This document shows, piece after piece, positions 12,996 to 24,770 of a stretch of 64,000 nt of DNA. The stretch's first letter is position 1; every line of letters begins with the position of its first letter. The stretch comes from Phytoseiulus persimilis (Eukaryota; Arthropoda; Arachnida; Mesostigmata; Phytoseiidae), in contig CM075103.1 of the NCBI GenBank assembly GCA_037576195.1, positions 14,942,001 through 15,006,000 on the forward strand. The letters run 5' to 3'. A program made the translations under genes and the position numbers. Under the pieces are notes generated by a model, which had not been told where the DNA came from, ran no database searches, and was given only the letters and a program-made list of their open reading frames with translations.

Positions 12996-13130
12996 TCAGT
13001 TGCAGGGCGTTGAAGCATCTTTCGAACTGGATTAAGAGACACCGAATCGGCTCGTTGGATGATCCAACCACCTAGGCCCCAGTTCTCGATGAGACAGGGC
13101 AGCTAGCTATACGTGCGGGAGGTTGGTGAA

Positions 13131-13331
13131 CCTATCAGCTCGATGAACTCGGGTTGGCCCATGTCAAGAGAATGAGAAGCCGCGCTCTCGCCATTGGATG
13201 TCGCGAGCAGCAAATAGTCGCAAGATTATGCAACGATCTCGAAGCACAGTTGACAGAGCTGATTCTGTTCAGCGTAAATCTGTGCAAACTTACAAGCTTC
13301 GCTTTGGTATCTGTGACTCGATCGAGACTAG
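13131..13331 (+). CDS. Unidentified helical coding-like exon
   Basis: After a possible acceptor (CCTATCAG, about 13131-13138) the plus strand reads LDELGLAHVKRMRSRALAIG and continues with REQQIVARLCNDLEAQLTEL and LILFSVNLCKL. Spacing of leucine, isoleucine and valine suggests an amphipathic helix or short coiled coil. A possible donor G|GTACGC lies at 13332. The frame stays open to 13720, but the later part is less protein-like. A competing frame from 13198 is also open for 85 codons, so frame choice is uncertain. No family recognised. Confidence 0.25.
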
Positions 13332-13720
13332 GTACGCGGCTCCGATTCTCATCCGAGCTGACGGCATATGTCTCCTCTCTCCAGAATGTCGCTCCGACCC
13401 GGAAGAAACCCTCTCCCGATTTCCCCCATCGAAAGGAACTGTGTGTGGCTCGTGAAATTCTCATCGGCGTTGAAGGGCACCAACTCGTATCACATCAAGC
13501 ATTGAGGGTATTCTCCACTAGAAGAGGTCATGTCAGAAAAAAAATCAGGAACAATAGAGACACATCCTCCGCGGCGAGCTCCCCGATCCCGTTTTCTTCG
13601 AGATTTTCATGCACGCAGCTGGCGAGCTTCGAATCCAAACACTCCGCTCGTGGGCCGGTTGCGGCGAGGGAAGCGGCTCGCTGCAAGGGTTTCCGCCGAC
13701 AGATCTTGCTCCACCCGTAA

Positions 13721-16441
13721 AGTCAGGTGTGAAGCCTATCGGCCCGACGAATCCTATCGTTAGATTAACAGCTCACTCCGAACCAAGATACTGTCGTTGC
13801 TGCGTCGTTATCCGACCATCCATCTTCTTTCTATCTATTCATCCATTCGTTCGCTTTCGCGTCCATCCATCAAATCGAACCGAATGTCCATTTTGTCTCT
13901 CCGGAAGAAGGACGAGAAAAGAAAACGGATGAAAGAGAACTATCTCCAATGATGGGTGTGCCGCAGCGCCGATTTTTCATTTAGAGCTTTGCCGGGATCC
14001 AGTATCATTTTTCCCGGATCGGCTTCGTGCTCTCTGGGCTTTGTTCGGTTTGATCAAGCTATATCTAGAGTCGCGTGGTCCGTAGTAGGCAACCCGCGGG
14101 CTTTGAGACAAACTCCACTCCTTCTCGATCGATGCGTCGAGTTCATACCTTCGATCATGATTTCTCGCGCCAGCATACGAGTCGTACATGGACGTGCAAG
14201 CTCAGCGGGTAGCGGTTTCAGTCGACTTGGAGAACCCGTTAACAGAAAATTCGCCTCGTCTACAAGAATTATTGAATGCGATTGAAAATAGTGACAGAAA
14301 CGTGGTCACCCATATATAAGCGGTGCGAATCTTCTTCCGTAACGAGCGAATCAAATCTAGACCTTGGCGTTGAAGTGACGACAAGCGACGGATGATAACG
14401 GCCAGAGAAGGCACGCCTCATGACGGCAAAAGTCTTCCCTAAAAAGGGAAGGAATCCTCCCATCAGAGAGAGGGGGGAAGGCAAGCCATGAGGCGTCGGA
14501 AAAAACAGAGAATAGAGGGTGGGCGGGCGCAGGACGAAGCAGTTGGCCACAGTCGCTTGCAAGTTCTTTGTCCCGATGCAGCTTCCGTCATGAGCGACCG
14601 ATCTCTTCCTGGGAGGCCGAAGCATAAAATGGAGCGTTTCCCTGCCTCTCGCCCCTTCCCTGTTGATCCCTCTCAAACCCTTCGCCACCACCCCCTTCCC
14701 CCAGTCCGTCCTATTCTACGCTACCCAAGCCCTCATAATGAAACGCGACAGCCATCCGCCTTTTTCTGCTTTCAATGCTTCCCGCCACCGGGTCCTTCTC
14801 TTGACCTCGGTCAGGGAAACCATCCTACACAGAGGTGGCAAGCCAACACTTCGTTTTTCCCGCCGCACATTGCCTCCCCTTCCCCTCATTTCTCCCGCCG
14901 CGGCGTCATCCTAACGGTCGGGGCCGTCTCTCGCCAGCTTCGTCTCCGTTGACGTCGTCCTATAACCCGCGTTGAGGAGGGAAATGCAAATGTTCGGATC
15001 CTTCAACAACTCCGCGTCGGAGTGGGTCCGAGTGCTCTCAGGGGGATCGAGAGACAGCCAGATCGCTGTGATTGAATTCTCACCGTTTTCGCGGAGGCTT
15101 TGCCATGAGTCGTATCACGAGCTCGGGGATTTTCGGAATCGGGTGCGCCGTGGAACACAGCCATCCATCGAATTCACTTTTCGATCGCTTGTTTCCGCTC
15201 GCTCCTGATCAAAGAGGGAGGGGTGCGGGGAAGGTTAGATGGGGAGCGTCTGCGACGATCACATCGTCAAGGGAGCATGTCTTAGGAGGAGCATTTCAAT
15301 TTTCAGGAGCTAACCTCATTAATTCTTCTGATGAAACCTGCGAAAGTTCGCTGAGACTTATCAAAAAAGTTTCAGAACGTCCTGTGAGACTTCCCTGAAG
15401 GCATTCAACGGTCCAGTTTTGAGTGGCTGTACACTTCTTGAGTTGTCACGGCAAACTCCGGCCGGTGTTCTCAGAGGACGGGGCGAGGGAGAATTTCCCA
15501 GATTTCGACATCTCATCCCACCATCGGGAAGCCGCTCTCAGTTTCCGAGGGGCTCCAATGAAGCCAAAAAGGCTTCGGAACGCTCGAAGATGTCACAAAA
15601 CTTTCCTCTCCACTTTGTCAATCGCTTTTCCTGAAGCTCTCAGTGGCGACTCCTGGAATCCTTGACCAGGTGCGAACTTCGTAGATTCAGGTCTCCATCC
15701 TCTCCTTTCCAGGAATACCTACAGGAAGGATAGGATACATCGAAATTGTAGCGGAACCCCTCCTTACAGACGGGGCCTCACATATTCTCTGTAGTTCCTC
15801 ATTTTTCCCTCATTGCTCACTAGCGAGTCCGACCACCGATGACCACGGCTGGGAAAAAAAGTTATCTCTGCCGGCTCCCATCCGAGAGGAATGGCACCAT
15901 CTTTGAGCGGGATCGTAGGATTGAGCCTACCGCACCCGCTCGTGACAAACTATTCGCCGACGCGAATCCACGCGTCGTTCCAGACCCCGCTGACAACCCA
16001 CCAATCTCGTCAGCTGCTCAGTCCCACTGCTCCAATGATCTTTCTCGAATTCGTTCAGAGATGAGAGCGTTGTGACTCTCGAGGCTGGCGAGGTCCGCTT
16101 CACTCAAGCAAAGCGCCCCAAAGCGGCGATGTGATCGCGATTGGATGAATTTTCTTTCTCCCACACGAAAGTTATCGCGGAAACCGTTCTTTTGGATCTC
16201 GCTCTGTGTCTTCGTTCGAATTTCGGTCGGTTTTGGATCGCTCCATGTTAAAGCAGGCCGCTCCTCTTGACAGGTGGCATCGTTGGGAGTGTGGATCGTT
16301 CTTCCTGCTACTGAGGCGTCGTTTGTTGAAGTGGATATCTAGAAAGGATCCAATATTCGGCGATTGTGCTCGTCTCGGAGTCACCCTGTTCGAGATTACA
16401 TCTCAGAGGGCATTGCGTCGACGTTTCCATAGCCTGGGAGA
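13721..16441. other. Gene-poor stretch with a pyrimidine-rich block
   Basis: No coding exon could be supported. The plus strand is strongly C+T rich at about 14640-14930, like the block at 22.96-23.72 kb. This creates long chance frames rich in proline, serine and phenylalanine. A TATA-like CATATATAAGCGG lies at 14309-14321, but there is no recognisable gene downstream to attach it to. Confidence 0.3.
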
Positions 16442-16466
16442 GGGGGGGGGGGGGGGGGGGGGGGGG
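16442..16466 (+). repeat. Poly-G run, 25 bases
   Basis: An uninterrupted run of 25 guanines, preceded by a further G-rich stretch. It may form a G-quadruplex. Its length is likely uncertain in assemblies. Confidence 0.9.
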
Positions 16467-19400
16467 TGCTCCCATGATGAATATGCTTCCTCCACTCTCA
16501 AGTCGTTTTCCCTCTCATCTTTGAGCTTCCGAGAGAAAGCGTCGACTGCGGCATGAGGTTTCCGTCGGGAACGCCGTGACTGATCCGTGGTCGCAAAGAT
16601 TGTCGATCGACAGTTGGGGAGATGGTGTGGTACCTGACTTCCAAGAACCGTGACCGGTCTCGGCAGAACCTCCTCGCCGCTGACATGAAAGGCTCATTCA
16701 CAGATGAGGACGCAGATTAACCAATCGATACGAAGAGATTCCGAAATAGCCGAGTTGAATCAGCCGATCAGAGGTGAAACTGTAGCGAAGATTGAATGCT
16801 CGAGCCCCCATTCTCCTCGTTGAAGCGGGGTAGGCACGCACGAGGAAACGACTGAGCGACTCACGCAGGGCGAGTTATGGCATTTGTTCGAACCAACATC
16901 TGACCCTATATCGAAATGACTCAAATCGGCGGAAATGAGATCATTCAGGTAGGAAGTTCCTCTACTCCCCATGACTCGGCGTCGGCGCTCATTTAATTCA
17001 TGCCAGAGAACAGAATCCTGCCTTGTAGGGGGTCCACGTGTCTTGGCGATGAGCCCCTGTCCCTCCTTGGTCTTGACGCATCTCTCGAAGCGACCTCACA
17101 ATCATGTCGTTCATCTGGATTGGCTAATGATCCGTTTTCCTCATGGATTCATTAAGCGAGGACGACCCTCGGGCTCTAAGCCGAACGTTTGACAAGTGTT
17201 TCCGAGTTGGTCCTGCATGAACGTTCTCCGAAACTGGACGCTTCCCCGCATTTATCCTGCGGTACGGCTTGCTTCCCATGTTTGCGAGGCAGCAGGCTCC
17301 GTATTTGATAGCGAAGGATCGTTTTATATCGACGCCAGAGATTCACATCTTGCATTCGGCGAATTCCCCTGACATTCCGAGCGTCGACCCCAGGGGAGAT
17401 GAACGCCTTCGAAAGCTCTCTCCTCCCCTGTCTGTGTGAGCTCTGTCCGTGAGGGTGATTCTCCGGGATGGATCGTAAGCCTCCAGCAATCTAAGACTTG
17501 TTCCCATCTTCCTCTGGATGAGGGGGAAGGGGGGAAGCCGGCGTTCCTGATTCACAAAGCCGACCTGATTGCGAGGTCTTATAGACTTCAGGTTCTGGCA
17601 AAATGCGCTGTAGGCAACCGAGAGTCGCGTCCGTTCCGGGCTGATTGGACGGATCCCGGATCAGACCTTCGTGATCTCTGGAATTTCATGAGAGGGTGAT
17701 CGGGTTGACGTCACCACTTGTGCGCAACTGAGAATCTCCGAGGCAATCTACGCGGCCGGCGTGGTCGGACCGTGTCGCACGCCAGAGCTCACCATCGAGG
17801 AGCAGGCAAGCGCTCGGAATTATTCAGCGTGGTAACGCCGGCCCGCCATGATCCGGATTTATGGCGGTTGGGGTCGGATTTTTTTTTCGTATACGATTCG
17901 TTGAAGATCCACTCAGCAAAATGGAGTCGGGATCCTGCTCGATTTTGGAGTTGTTGCCACGGACTGAATGGATGCATGACGCACGTTTCTATGCGCTTTT
18001 ACGATACCTCGTTTCGACGAGGCTGCGGCGCTCATTCGAAAAAAAGGACGATGGCATAAGAGCGAAGCTCCGAGCTGAATCAGCCGGTCGGAAGATCGAG
18101 CATGCGTGCTAGCAAGGCATGAGCCTCCAGGGTCATCTGACGATTCGACGAGTGGTTTTACAAGCTTGTCCTTGAGAGAAACGGGCAGTTATATCAACTA
18201 TTGCTGGAACTCTTGTTTATGATTCTCCTGGCGGGCTCAAACTCTTGGCCCGCGAAGCTCTTCTCAGCAGTCCTTGATCGCGGATCGGTCGATTGGAGAA
18301 GGATTGGGGATTCTCTCTCAAGTTTAATCCTGGGAGAGCCTTCCTCGAATCGAAGTTTCAGTTTCCTTATCCGGACGTGTTTCCGTGTTCCTCATCTTTA
18401 ATTTGAGGGGAGCCAGGCGCCTCCGACACGTGCTCGATACTCAGAGCATTCGTCGAGACAACCTAAGCCGCCTCGTGTAAGCTGCCTAAGTCGCGCTCTA
18501 AACGCTTTGTGAACCCTCGTGTCCCCTGCTTTGGTCCCAAAGGGTTCCTGAGCCCCGTCGCGAGGTTAGATGCTGTCTCGCCCAGCGATGGAGGGAGTCG
18601 CGAGTCGATGCGAGGAAGAACTTGGAATCCGTCAAAGATCGCTCCCGATCCATGATCGATGCTCCTTGGGAAAGCCTGGAATACCTCCATGGTGACTGCG
18701 ACTGCAGGAGAGATTGTGATAAATGAAGAGGCGAACAACAAGAATAGCTCTCGGAAGACTCGTCCGAGGATACAACTTCCCGCAGTAGGTCTGAGGGGAG
18801 TGTCTTTCGTCAGAGCGCGGAAAGCCGTGTGAGGGAGCTCCTGGCTGCTTTCGTCGAATATTTCCAGCTGTGAAGTTCAGTCGCAAAAGAGGGGAGCGAG
18901 GGGGGGTGGTATCACATCATCTGCGAGCGGATCCCTCGGATTAATTTTCAGGAAAATATTGGGAGGATTTTTTCTTTTTACCTGCAGCGGTTCCGGCATG
19001 GAATGTTTGAGCAAGCGGAAGAACCCTGCTCGGAGCACGGAAATCCAGATTCTTCTGCTCTCTGATCTACTTACTACACGGCGCGCCCCGAGGCCTAGCC
19101 CTCATGGATGATTGAGCTCCTGAGCTGCGTCTAACTCGGCCAATCCTTCCAATTCGAATCCCTTTCCTGCATGCGCTGCGAAAACCACGGTTCCAAGAAC
19201 GTCGGAGATAGATCTCGACCTGGGCTCAACTCCACCCCACCCAGCTGACGCAAGTTTTGCAAGTACTCGGAGACTGACAGTTCGATAATTTACGGTTGGA
19301 ATTAGATATCAATCGGCGTGAGAACGAAGGGCTCGAAGTGGCTCGTTTCAACAAAGCTTACGTTCAGCACTCAGCTATTCAATCTGTTTCTCGGTACTGA

Positions 19401-20047
19401 TGCGCAATGCGTTCTGACGGCAACGCGAGCTGGATTTCAATGCGACAAGACAATTACGTTCTTTGAGGAGAAATCGGTTGGAGCTCTCCCCCCATGAGGA
19501 CTGCGAGTCTAACGAAATCTTCGCAGGTGTTCCAGCTTTACGTGAACTCCTCCCATCGACGGATGAGGAATCTTCGAGAATAACCTGAGGCCTCTTACCA
19601 CTTTCTTCGTTGACCTGATCTTTCTGAGAACTACTCTGGCTTTTGAGCAGGAAATATGTTGGATTCTTTGGGATGCCTTGGTTCCTCTCTGGGATTACTC
19701 CTTGGACTGTTTTTTTCGGGGAAGTAAAGACGCTGTTTCGAGCAGGAGGTCAGAACGAAGGAAAGCTCCGTGATGACTGTTCGGGGTAAGGCTCCATTTT
19801 CAGTTGCGGTCAGTTTACGCTGTTGGTCCACTCCACCTTTGTTCTGATCAACGAAGCGTCGATCGTCGAAGGACGGCAATAATAAACCGCATCCGTCCGA
19901 TTTTCGGCGCTGCATGAAGAAGTCGAGTGAGTTAGAACATGGATTCGCGGAAGGATAATCGCTCCGAATCGCATCGACGCTTCCCGAGTTCTTGGGATGC
20001 TCTCTCCTGCAGCGCTTGGCCGGTGCAGCTGCGTTCACACAGCCCCT
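16467..20047. other. No confident gene
   Basis: Both strands carry only short frames. The least implausible is a minus-strand frame at 19631-20038 (135 codons) with a mixed, fairly protein-like composition but no known motif and no splice signals I could settle. No paired repeats or mobile elements were recognised. Confidence 0.3.
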
Positions 20048-20065
20048 GGGGGGGGGGGGGGGGGG
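20048..20065 (+). repeat. Poly-G run, 18 bases
   Basis: A second long guanine run, immediately followed by GATCCC. It is similar to that at 16.44 kb but the flanks are unrelated. Confidence 0.9.
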
Positions 20066-22182
20066 ATCCCAGACTTTCAGCTACGAGCAACTAGACTGCG
20101 GTACTGAGCCAATTTCTCTTGGGAACTCGGAAAGCCACTTACTTTTTACAGGCTTCATGCGCACTGCGTGGCGTACTGCGTCATCGGAGTCGGGATAACT
20201 ACGTCACGGTCAACCGGAGCGAGCGCGAGCTCATTCAGTTTCGCTCATTCAAGCAAACATGGCGCCAAGAGTTACGTGCTGCGTTCTCGGCCTATACAAT
20301 CAATAGCGCAGCGACCCTCTGTGATACCCGGGTCGGGATCTCGACCTGATGCCCGTTATGAGGGAATTTCTTTCAAGTGCGGAACAGAGGCAAGTATCAT
20401 CCTGGACCAGTTTGACCAGTAGGAAAATGGGGATATGTCGCATGAGTGCAGTCTTTTATGTGAGAGGTGACCTCACGAATGGACTGTTTCTCCTATAACG
20501 GTTACTGATGTTCAGTGATGAGAATTGCTCACTCGATTGATTGATTGATTGGTTTTCGATGCGAGAAGATCACCGTGATCATGACCGTGATCCGTGATCT
20601 CCAGAACATCGCTCTGCCTATCGAGAAGCAAGCTACTTGTGCTGCTGAAAACTCAACGGCATTCAGAAATTCTAGGCTCGTTTCAGACGCGAGCTAACAT
20701 TTATCGTATTCAGGGTTCATCCCATAAATTTCCGTAATCTCTCAATCCCGATGCCTCAGAGCTGGCGTAGGACAGTGTGCGTCCTGAAAATTTCGTAAGA
20801 TTCACTTGTGCGATCCTCGTTCCTGTCGTCATGATGACAAGAACCATCACATGGTAATGGATGGAACAAGTGCTCTCAGTTTTATTTCCTGTGCTCAAAG
20901 TTTTCCGAGTGTGTGGTGATCACCTTCACGTACGGAAAGCCGGAGATTTCTTTGCAATCATGTTGGGCACATGTGCAGCATTCCGAACCATTCTGAGCTA
21001 TATCGAGATTCGACGCTTCAAGACGGAATCTCCAGGCGAGAAAAACAGGAACAACAACGCAAATTCACGGAATTATGGGCATGGGGTAACCCCCTCGAGG
21101 AACGGTCTCTCCTTCTTGGAACTCCGCTCCGAATATTCGAGAACCGCATCTTCCCATGTGGATGTGTACCTGGTTTAAACCTCGGGGCTTGCAACATATC
21201 GAGAAAACGCACCATTTCGTGCGTCCTCTCGATAGCATCCGAAGTTCTCATGTCGGATCAATGTCATTTTTCATAGTTTGAGAGAATCGCATAAGAATGG
21301 TGGAATTGGATGGATTCGATGAATTGTCCGGCAGCATCCCTCATACGTATATTTGCGGGATTCTGTCCGGAAAAAGAGTTCAACTCTTTTAAAACTGATC
21401 GTCAAAATCGCTCACGGAGCAGGGATTGAAAGTGTCAGTGGTTGACGCGATCGTAGCGATCAGGTGTTGGATGTTATCAAAAATGAAGCTACGCGCTAGA
21501 TATCCCATGGATACATAGGTCGTCGGCCCATAGCAGGCCCACTGGTTGTCGAGGTGGTCGGCTTAACTGACGGCCTTTCGCAGGCCCAGCCATGGACGTC
21601 TCCAGGCCAATATCCCATCAAGGGGACGACATCAGGTCGTCCAAGATCCCCTGTCAATGTCCATCGCTTCCGCTATCAAGATGGATGGTGAAAGCTTCAA
21701 TAGGTGGCAAAACTTTGAATACTTTGCCGCTTTGTTGGCAAGGGGCGCCGTGATAGCCCAACGCCCGTTGACCGGCAGAGCGAGGTTCCTTCTGAGGATT
21801 TTAGGCAAGCCGGGGCTCCGCTGATATTTTGTCCCGCTGCAGGAAAGACAAGGGAAGCCGTGTCGGGACATCCTCCTGCGTTGGCTTATGAATTTCGGAT
21901 CGTGCGTCTCTCGCCCGAGGAAAGGAAGAACACTTGAAGATGACGAACCTGCATCAATCGCTGGGATGCGTTTTGGAGCAAGCAGAGGTTCGCCTTCCCC
22001 CACTGATGTGTGACGTGTTTGCGAAAACGGATCGATCACCAGATTTCGGAGCTCAGTCGAGAGAAACAGATTTTGGTTGTTCCCAACTTCACCATGTTCT
22101 CTACTCGCGAAAACCGGTTGCCTCTCTTGGCTGCTGCGTTATCATTCGAGTGGTCATACACTAATACTGAGCTCGCTGAAGA
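20066..22182. other. No confident gene
   Basis: A short ATTG tetranucleotide run lies near 20537-20551. A minus-strand frame at 21632-22039 and a plus-strand stretch reading WQNFEYFAALLARGA at about 21.7 kb are protein-like but unassigned. They may belong with the coding-like block just downstream. Confidence 0.25.
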
Positions 22183-22744
22183 TCAACCCGACCCGACGGA
22201 GAGCGGCACTCTCGACGTGTCCGACAGACGTCGAGATCGAGGCCAGTGAATGAGGGCCCCGACAACGGTACGCGAGCGCACAGACCGAGTTGACGCCTCA
22301 TAGAACGGCAGATAGATTCTCTGAAAGCGAATGTCCTCTTCATTTGGGAGCACTAACAGCTTATCAGCGAGCGCAATTTTCTGCCCTCCGGCGATCGGAC
22401 GGAGGAGTCCAATTAGGTGGAATGGAGGAGGCACTGCAGCTGTTTCACTAGTCACCTTACTGTTCGCGGTTTCGTCGATCCGGTGCCTGGCTTCGGGCGG
22501 GGGAGCGAACGGACGAAGAAGCATTTCTTGGCTTTTCGCTCTTCGATGTGCTTGCAGATTTGATTGCGTGGCCACTCGCTCCGGCCTCGCATTGGGCGGT
22601 TTCCATCTTCAAATCGAAGAGCGGATCAGCCTGAGATCGGTTTTCATATTCCTGCGTGGTTCCGACAACGCTCAGTTTCGGCAGTCGATCGAGGAACGCA
22701 ACAAAGCTTTCGTCCGACCATGAGAGCAAACATTCAGGCTTCAA
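22183..22744 (-). CDS. Unidentified coding-like block, probably broken or spliced
   Basis: Two overlapping minus-strand frames have good protein composition. The first begins at 22744 with MKPECLLSWSDESFVAFLDR and stays convincing for about 60 residues. The second carries PPPFHLIGLLRPIAGG and LPNEEDIRFQRIYLPFYEAS and ends at 22183. Together they look like pieces of one protein that is no longer, or not contiguously, encoded. I recognise no domain. It may be a host gene remnant or a piece of a retroelement, and nothing visible decides between them. Confidence 0.28.
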
Positions 22745-22959
22745 CCACAGGAAGCGGCTTCCTTTATTCCGCCTCGGCTTTCAGCCAGATTGCGAAGTAG
22801 TCGAAACGAGGAAGGAAAAGGAGAACAAGATGGGCAGGAGGGGAACCGAAATACGAGTCTGGCTTCGGCGTCGAGAGTTGACACTTGCTAAACGTATTTA
22901 CACCGAACGAAAGAAGAGAGCGGCGAAGGAGGAGCTGGAAGGAGAAAACGGGCATGATA

Positions 22960-23720
22960 AGTGAAATTTATAGAAGACGCATTTTTCCTGCGGTCGGTCG
23001 CTTCGCCTACGGGATTTTCCGTCGCTGCGCTCATACGTTACGCGGGATTTTTCCTTCTTTCTTCTCGCCGCCGCAGCGCTTCCGTCTCTCACTCTCAACA
23101 GTTCCCCAGGTCTGCCCCAGCAGCGTCCGCTCGTTTCTCCTCTCCTTGCTTTCTCTCTGACGTCGGAGCCTCTCCCCCATGGTTGGCTGTCCTTAAGTCT
23201 TCTTCCCTTCTCGTTGGCCCTTCCCTCAGCTCTCAATATTTCCCAACTTCCCCGTTCTCATATCTCTCGTTCCGCCGTTCTAGTCTTTCTCATTCCCCTA
23301 TCTCCATCTCTCCCAACAACCCCGTCCCCATATTTTGCTGCCTCTGGTTGCCCTCTTCCGCGCTTTTCCGCTGTTCTCCTCAGCTCTGCTCCCCATGTTT
23401 GCATTTGTTCTTCTCGGGTCGGCGCACTCCTTCTCCCTTTCTCTCGATCCTCGCATCCTAAACTGTTGGACTCCTCTTCTGACCCGAAAAGGGCCCAGGA
23501 AGCCGACGGCGAGATGCATCGCCGCGAGATGAGATATTGAAGCTTTACTTTAAGCGCCGTCGCGTATGTACATTCGCATCCAGCGGGAATTTCAGTGTTC
23601 ACTTCTAACCATAGACTTGCCATGACTCCTGCCCTTTCATCTCTCCTATTCACCTCTTCCCATTTAAAATCTCCCGCTTCTTCCTCTGTTTTCCCGCTGG
23701 TTTCCGCTCCCGCGTTCCGT
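22960..23720 (+). other. Pyrimidine-rich block (purine-rich on the minus strand)
   Basis: Over about 760 bases the plus strand is dominated by C and T, with many TTCTC, CCTCC and TCTCTC runs. The 166-codon frame it creates is made of serine, proline, phenylalanine and leucine and is a composition artefact. Such tracts occur near promoters or as triplex-forming DNA, but I see no downstream gene to connect it to. Confidence 0.5.
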
Positions 23721-24157
23721 TCCAGCACTCATCAAGGGTGGCCACACACGCGCCTAGGCCTTCGGCAGGAACCGGGCCGGGGCCCATAACAAGTTCTCGC
23801 ATGTACGGAGATCCGTTCAAGCTTCAGACGTGCTACGTAAGATTATTTCCGCTTTCGTGGATGCAGCTAGGTTTCACAATGATCACGATTCTCGATTCTG
23901 GCGCTTTCGCCAGACGCGGAACTCCACGCGACGAGGGCAAGGGAGTACCTTTAGAGTTTCGGGATCAGAGAGCTCTGAAGTCTCCTCTTGATTCGCGATC
24001 TTCCGTCCCTTTCCCTGATCGCGGAATCGAAAATCACATTCTCGAATCAACATCATATTCAATACTCGCGTCCGTTCGTGGCAAGCAACGGAGACAAGAT
24101 TGAGAGATACATGAACTTTGTATTCTCGCTGATTTCTAGACATACTCAAACAGCACG

Positions 24158-24770
24158 TTGTGCTGGGGATCACTGTTTCTTTTGATGGTAAACTTCCTGG
24201 GATTATTTCGGGAAGCCCGACGTGATGTTACGTTTCGCCAGTTTCATGTTGTCAGAGCCGACCAGCGACGTGTCGGGCAGAACCTTACAGGTGTCGGTGT
24301 CGCGGGTTCGACATTTTCGCATTATTTCCTTTCGGAAGCATCTCTCGAAACCCCGATGGTGGTCGGGCAGTCTCCGTGCTCGCTCGTTGGAGCGTCAGCC
24401 GGCTTCCACCAATTTGTCACCGGAGGGTTGCAAGCTTCGATGTGCCGGTTCAGAAACTCTGTTGCGCTGGATATCGCTGCCCCGCGTAGCGAAATTCGCG
24501 GGAAACTTGAGGATAATGGGTGCGGAGTTCAGGGTTCGATCAATCGGTCGGTCCGGGAACCAGTCTCAAACTGTCAGGACCTATGGAGCGCGTCCCCCCA
24601 ACACGTCACCAGGAAGCTCTCTTATGTCACGGGTATTGCTGGGTTCTTCTCTGTGCTTCGCCTCTGAAAGGCCGGAAGTGGGCAACACCAGCATCGGCTT
24701 CCAGGAAACACGTACCTGCGTCCCTCCGCAGCCAAGCATCGGCAGGTGTCACCCGGTCCGGTGAAACAGA
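24158..24770. other. Coding-like stretch with no resolved strand
   Basis: Two plus-strand frames (24158-24667 and 24222-24764) and parts of the minus strand, including a stretch reading CKVLPDTSLVGSDNMKLAKR near 24.25 kb, all have protein-like patches. This mutual openness is common in GC-rich decayed coding DNA. I cannot name a family or choose a strand. Confidence 0.2.

Noticed and set aside
13154-13720. Single 188-residue gene on the plus strand
   Set aside because: Only the first 60 or so residues look like protein, so I kept just the short candidate exon.
14488-14952. 154-codon plus-strand frame
   Set aside because: Proline-, serine- and arginine-rich product of a C+T-rich block, with no motif or splice support.
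22961-23461. 166-codon plus-strand frame and the 156-codon minus frame opposite
   Set aside because: Composition reflects the pyrimidine tract, and both strands are open together.
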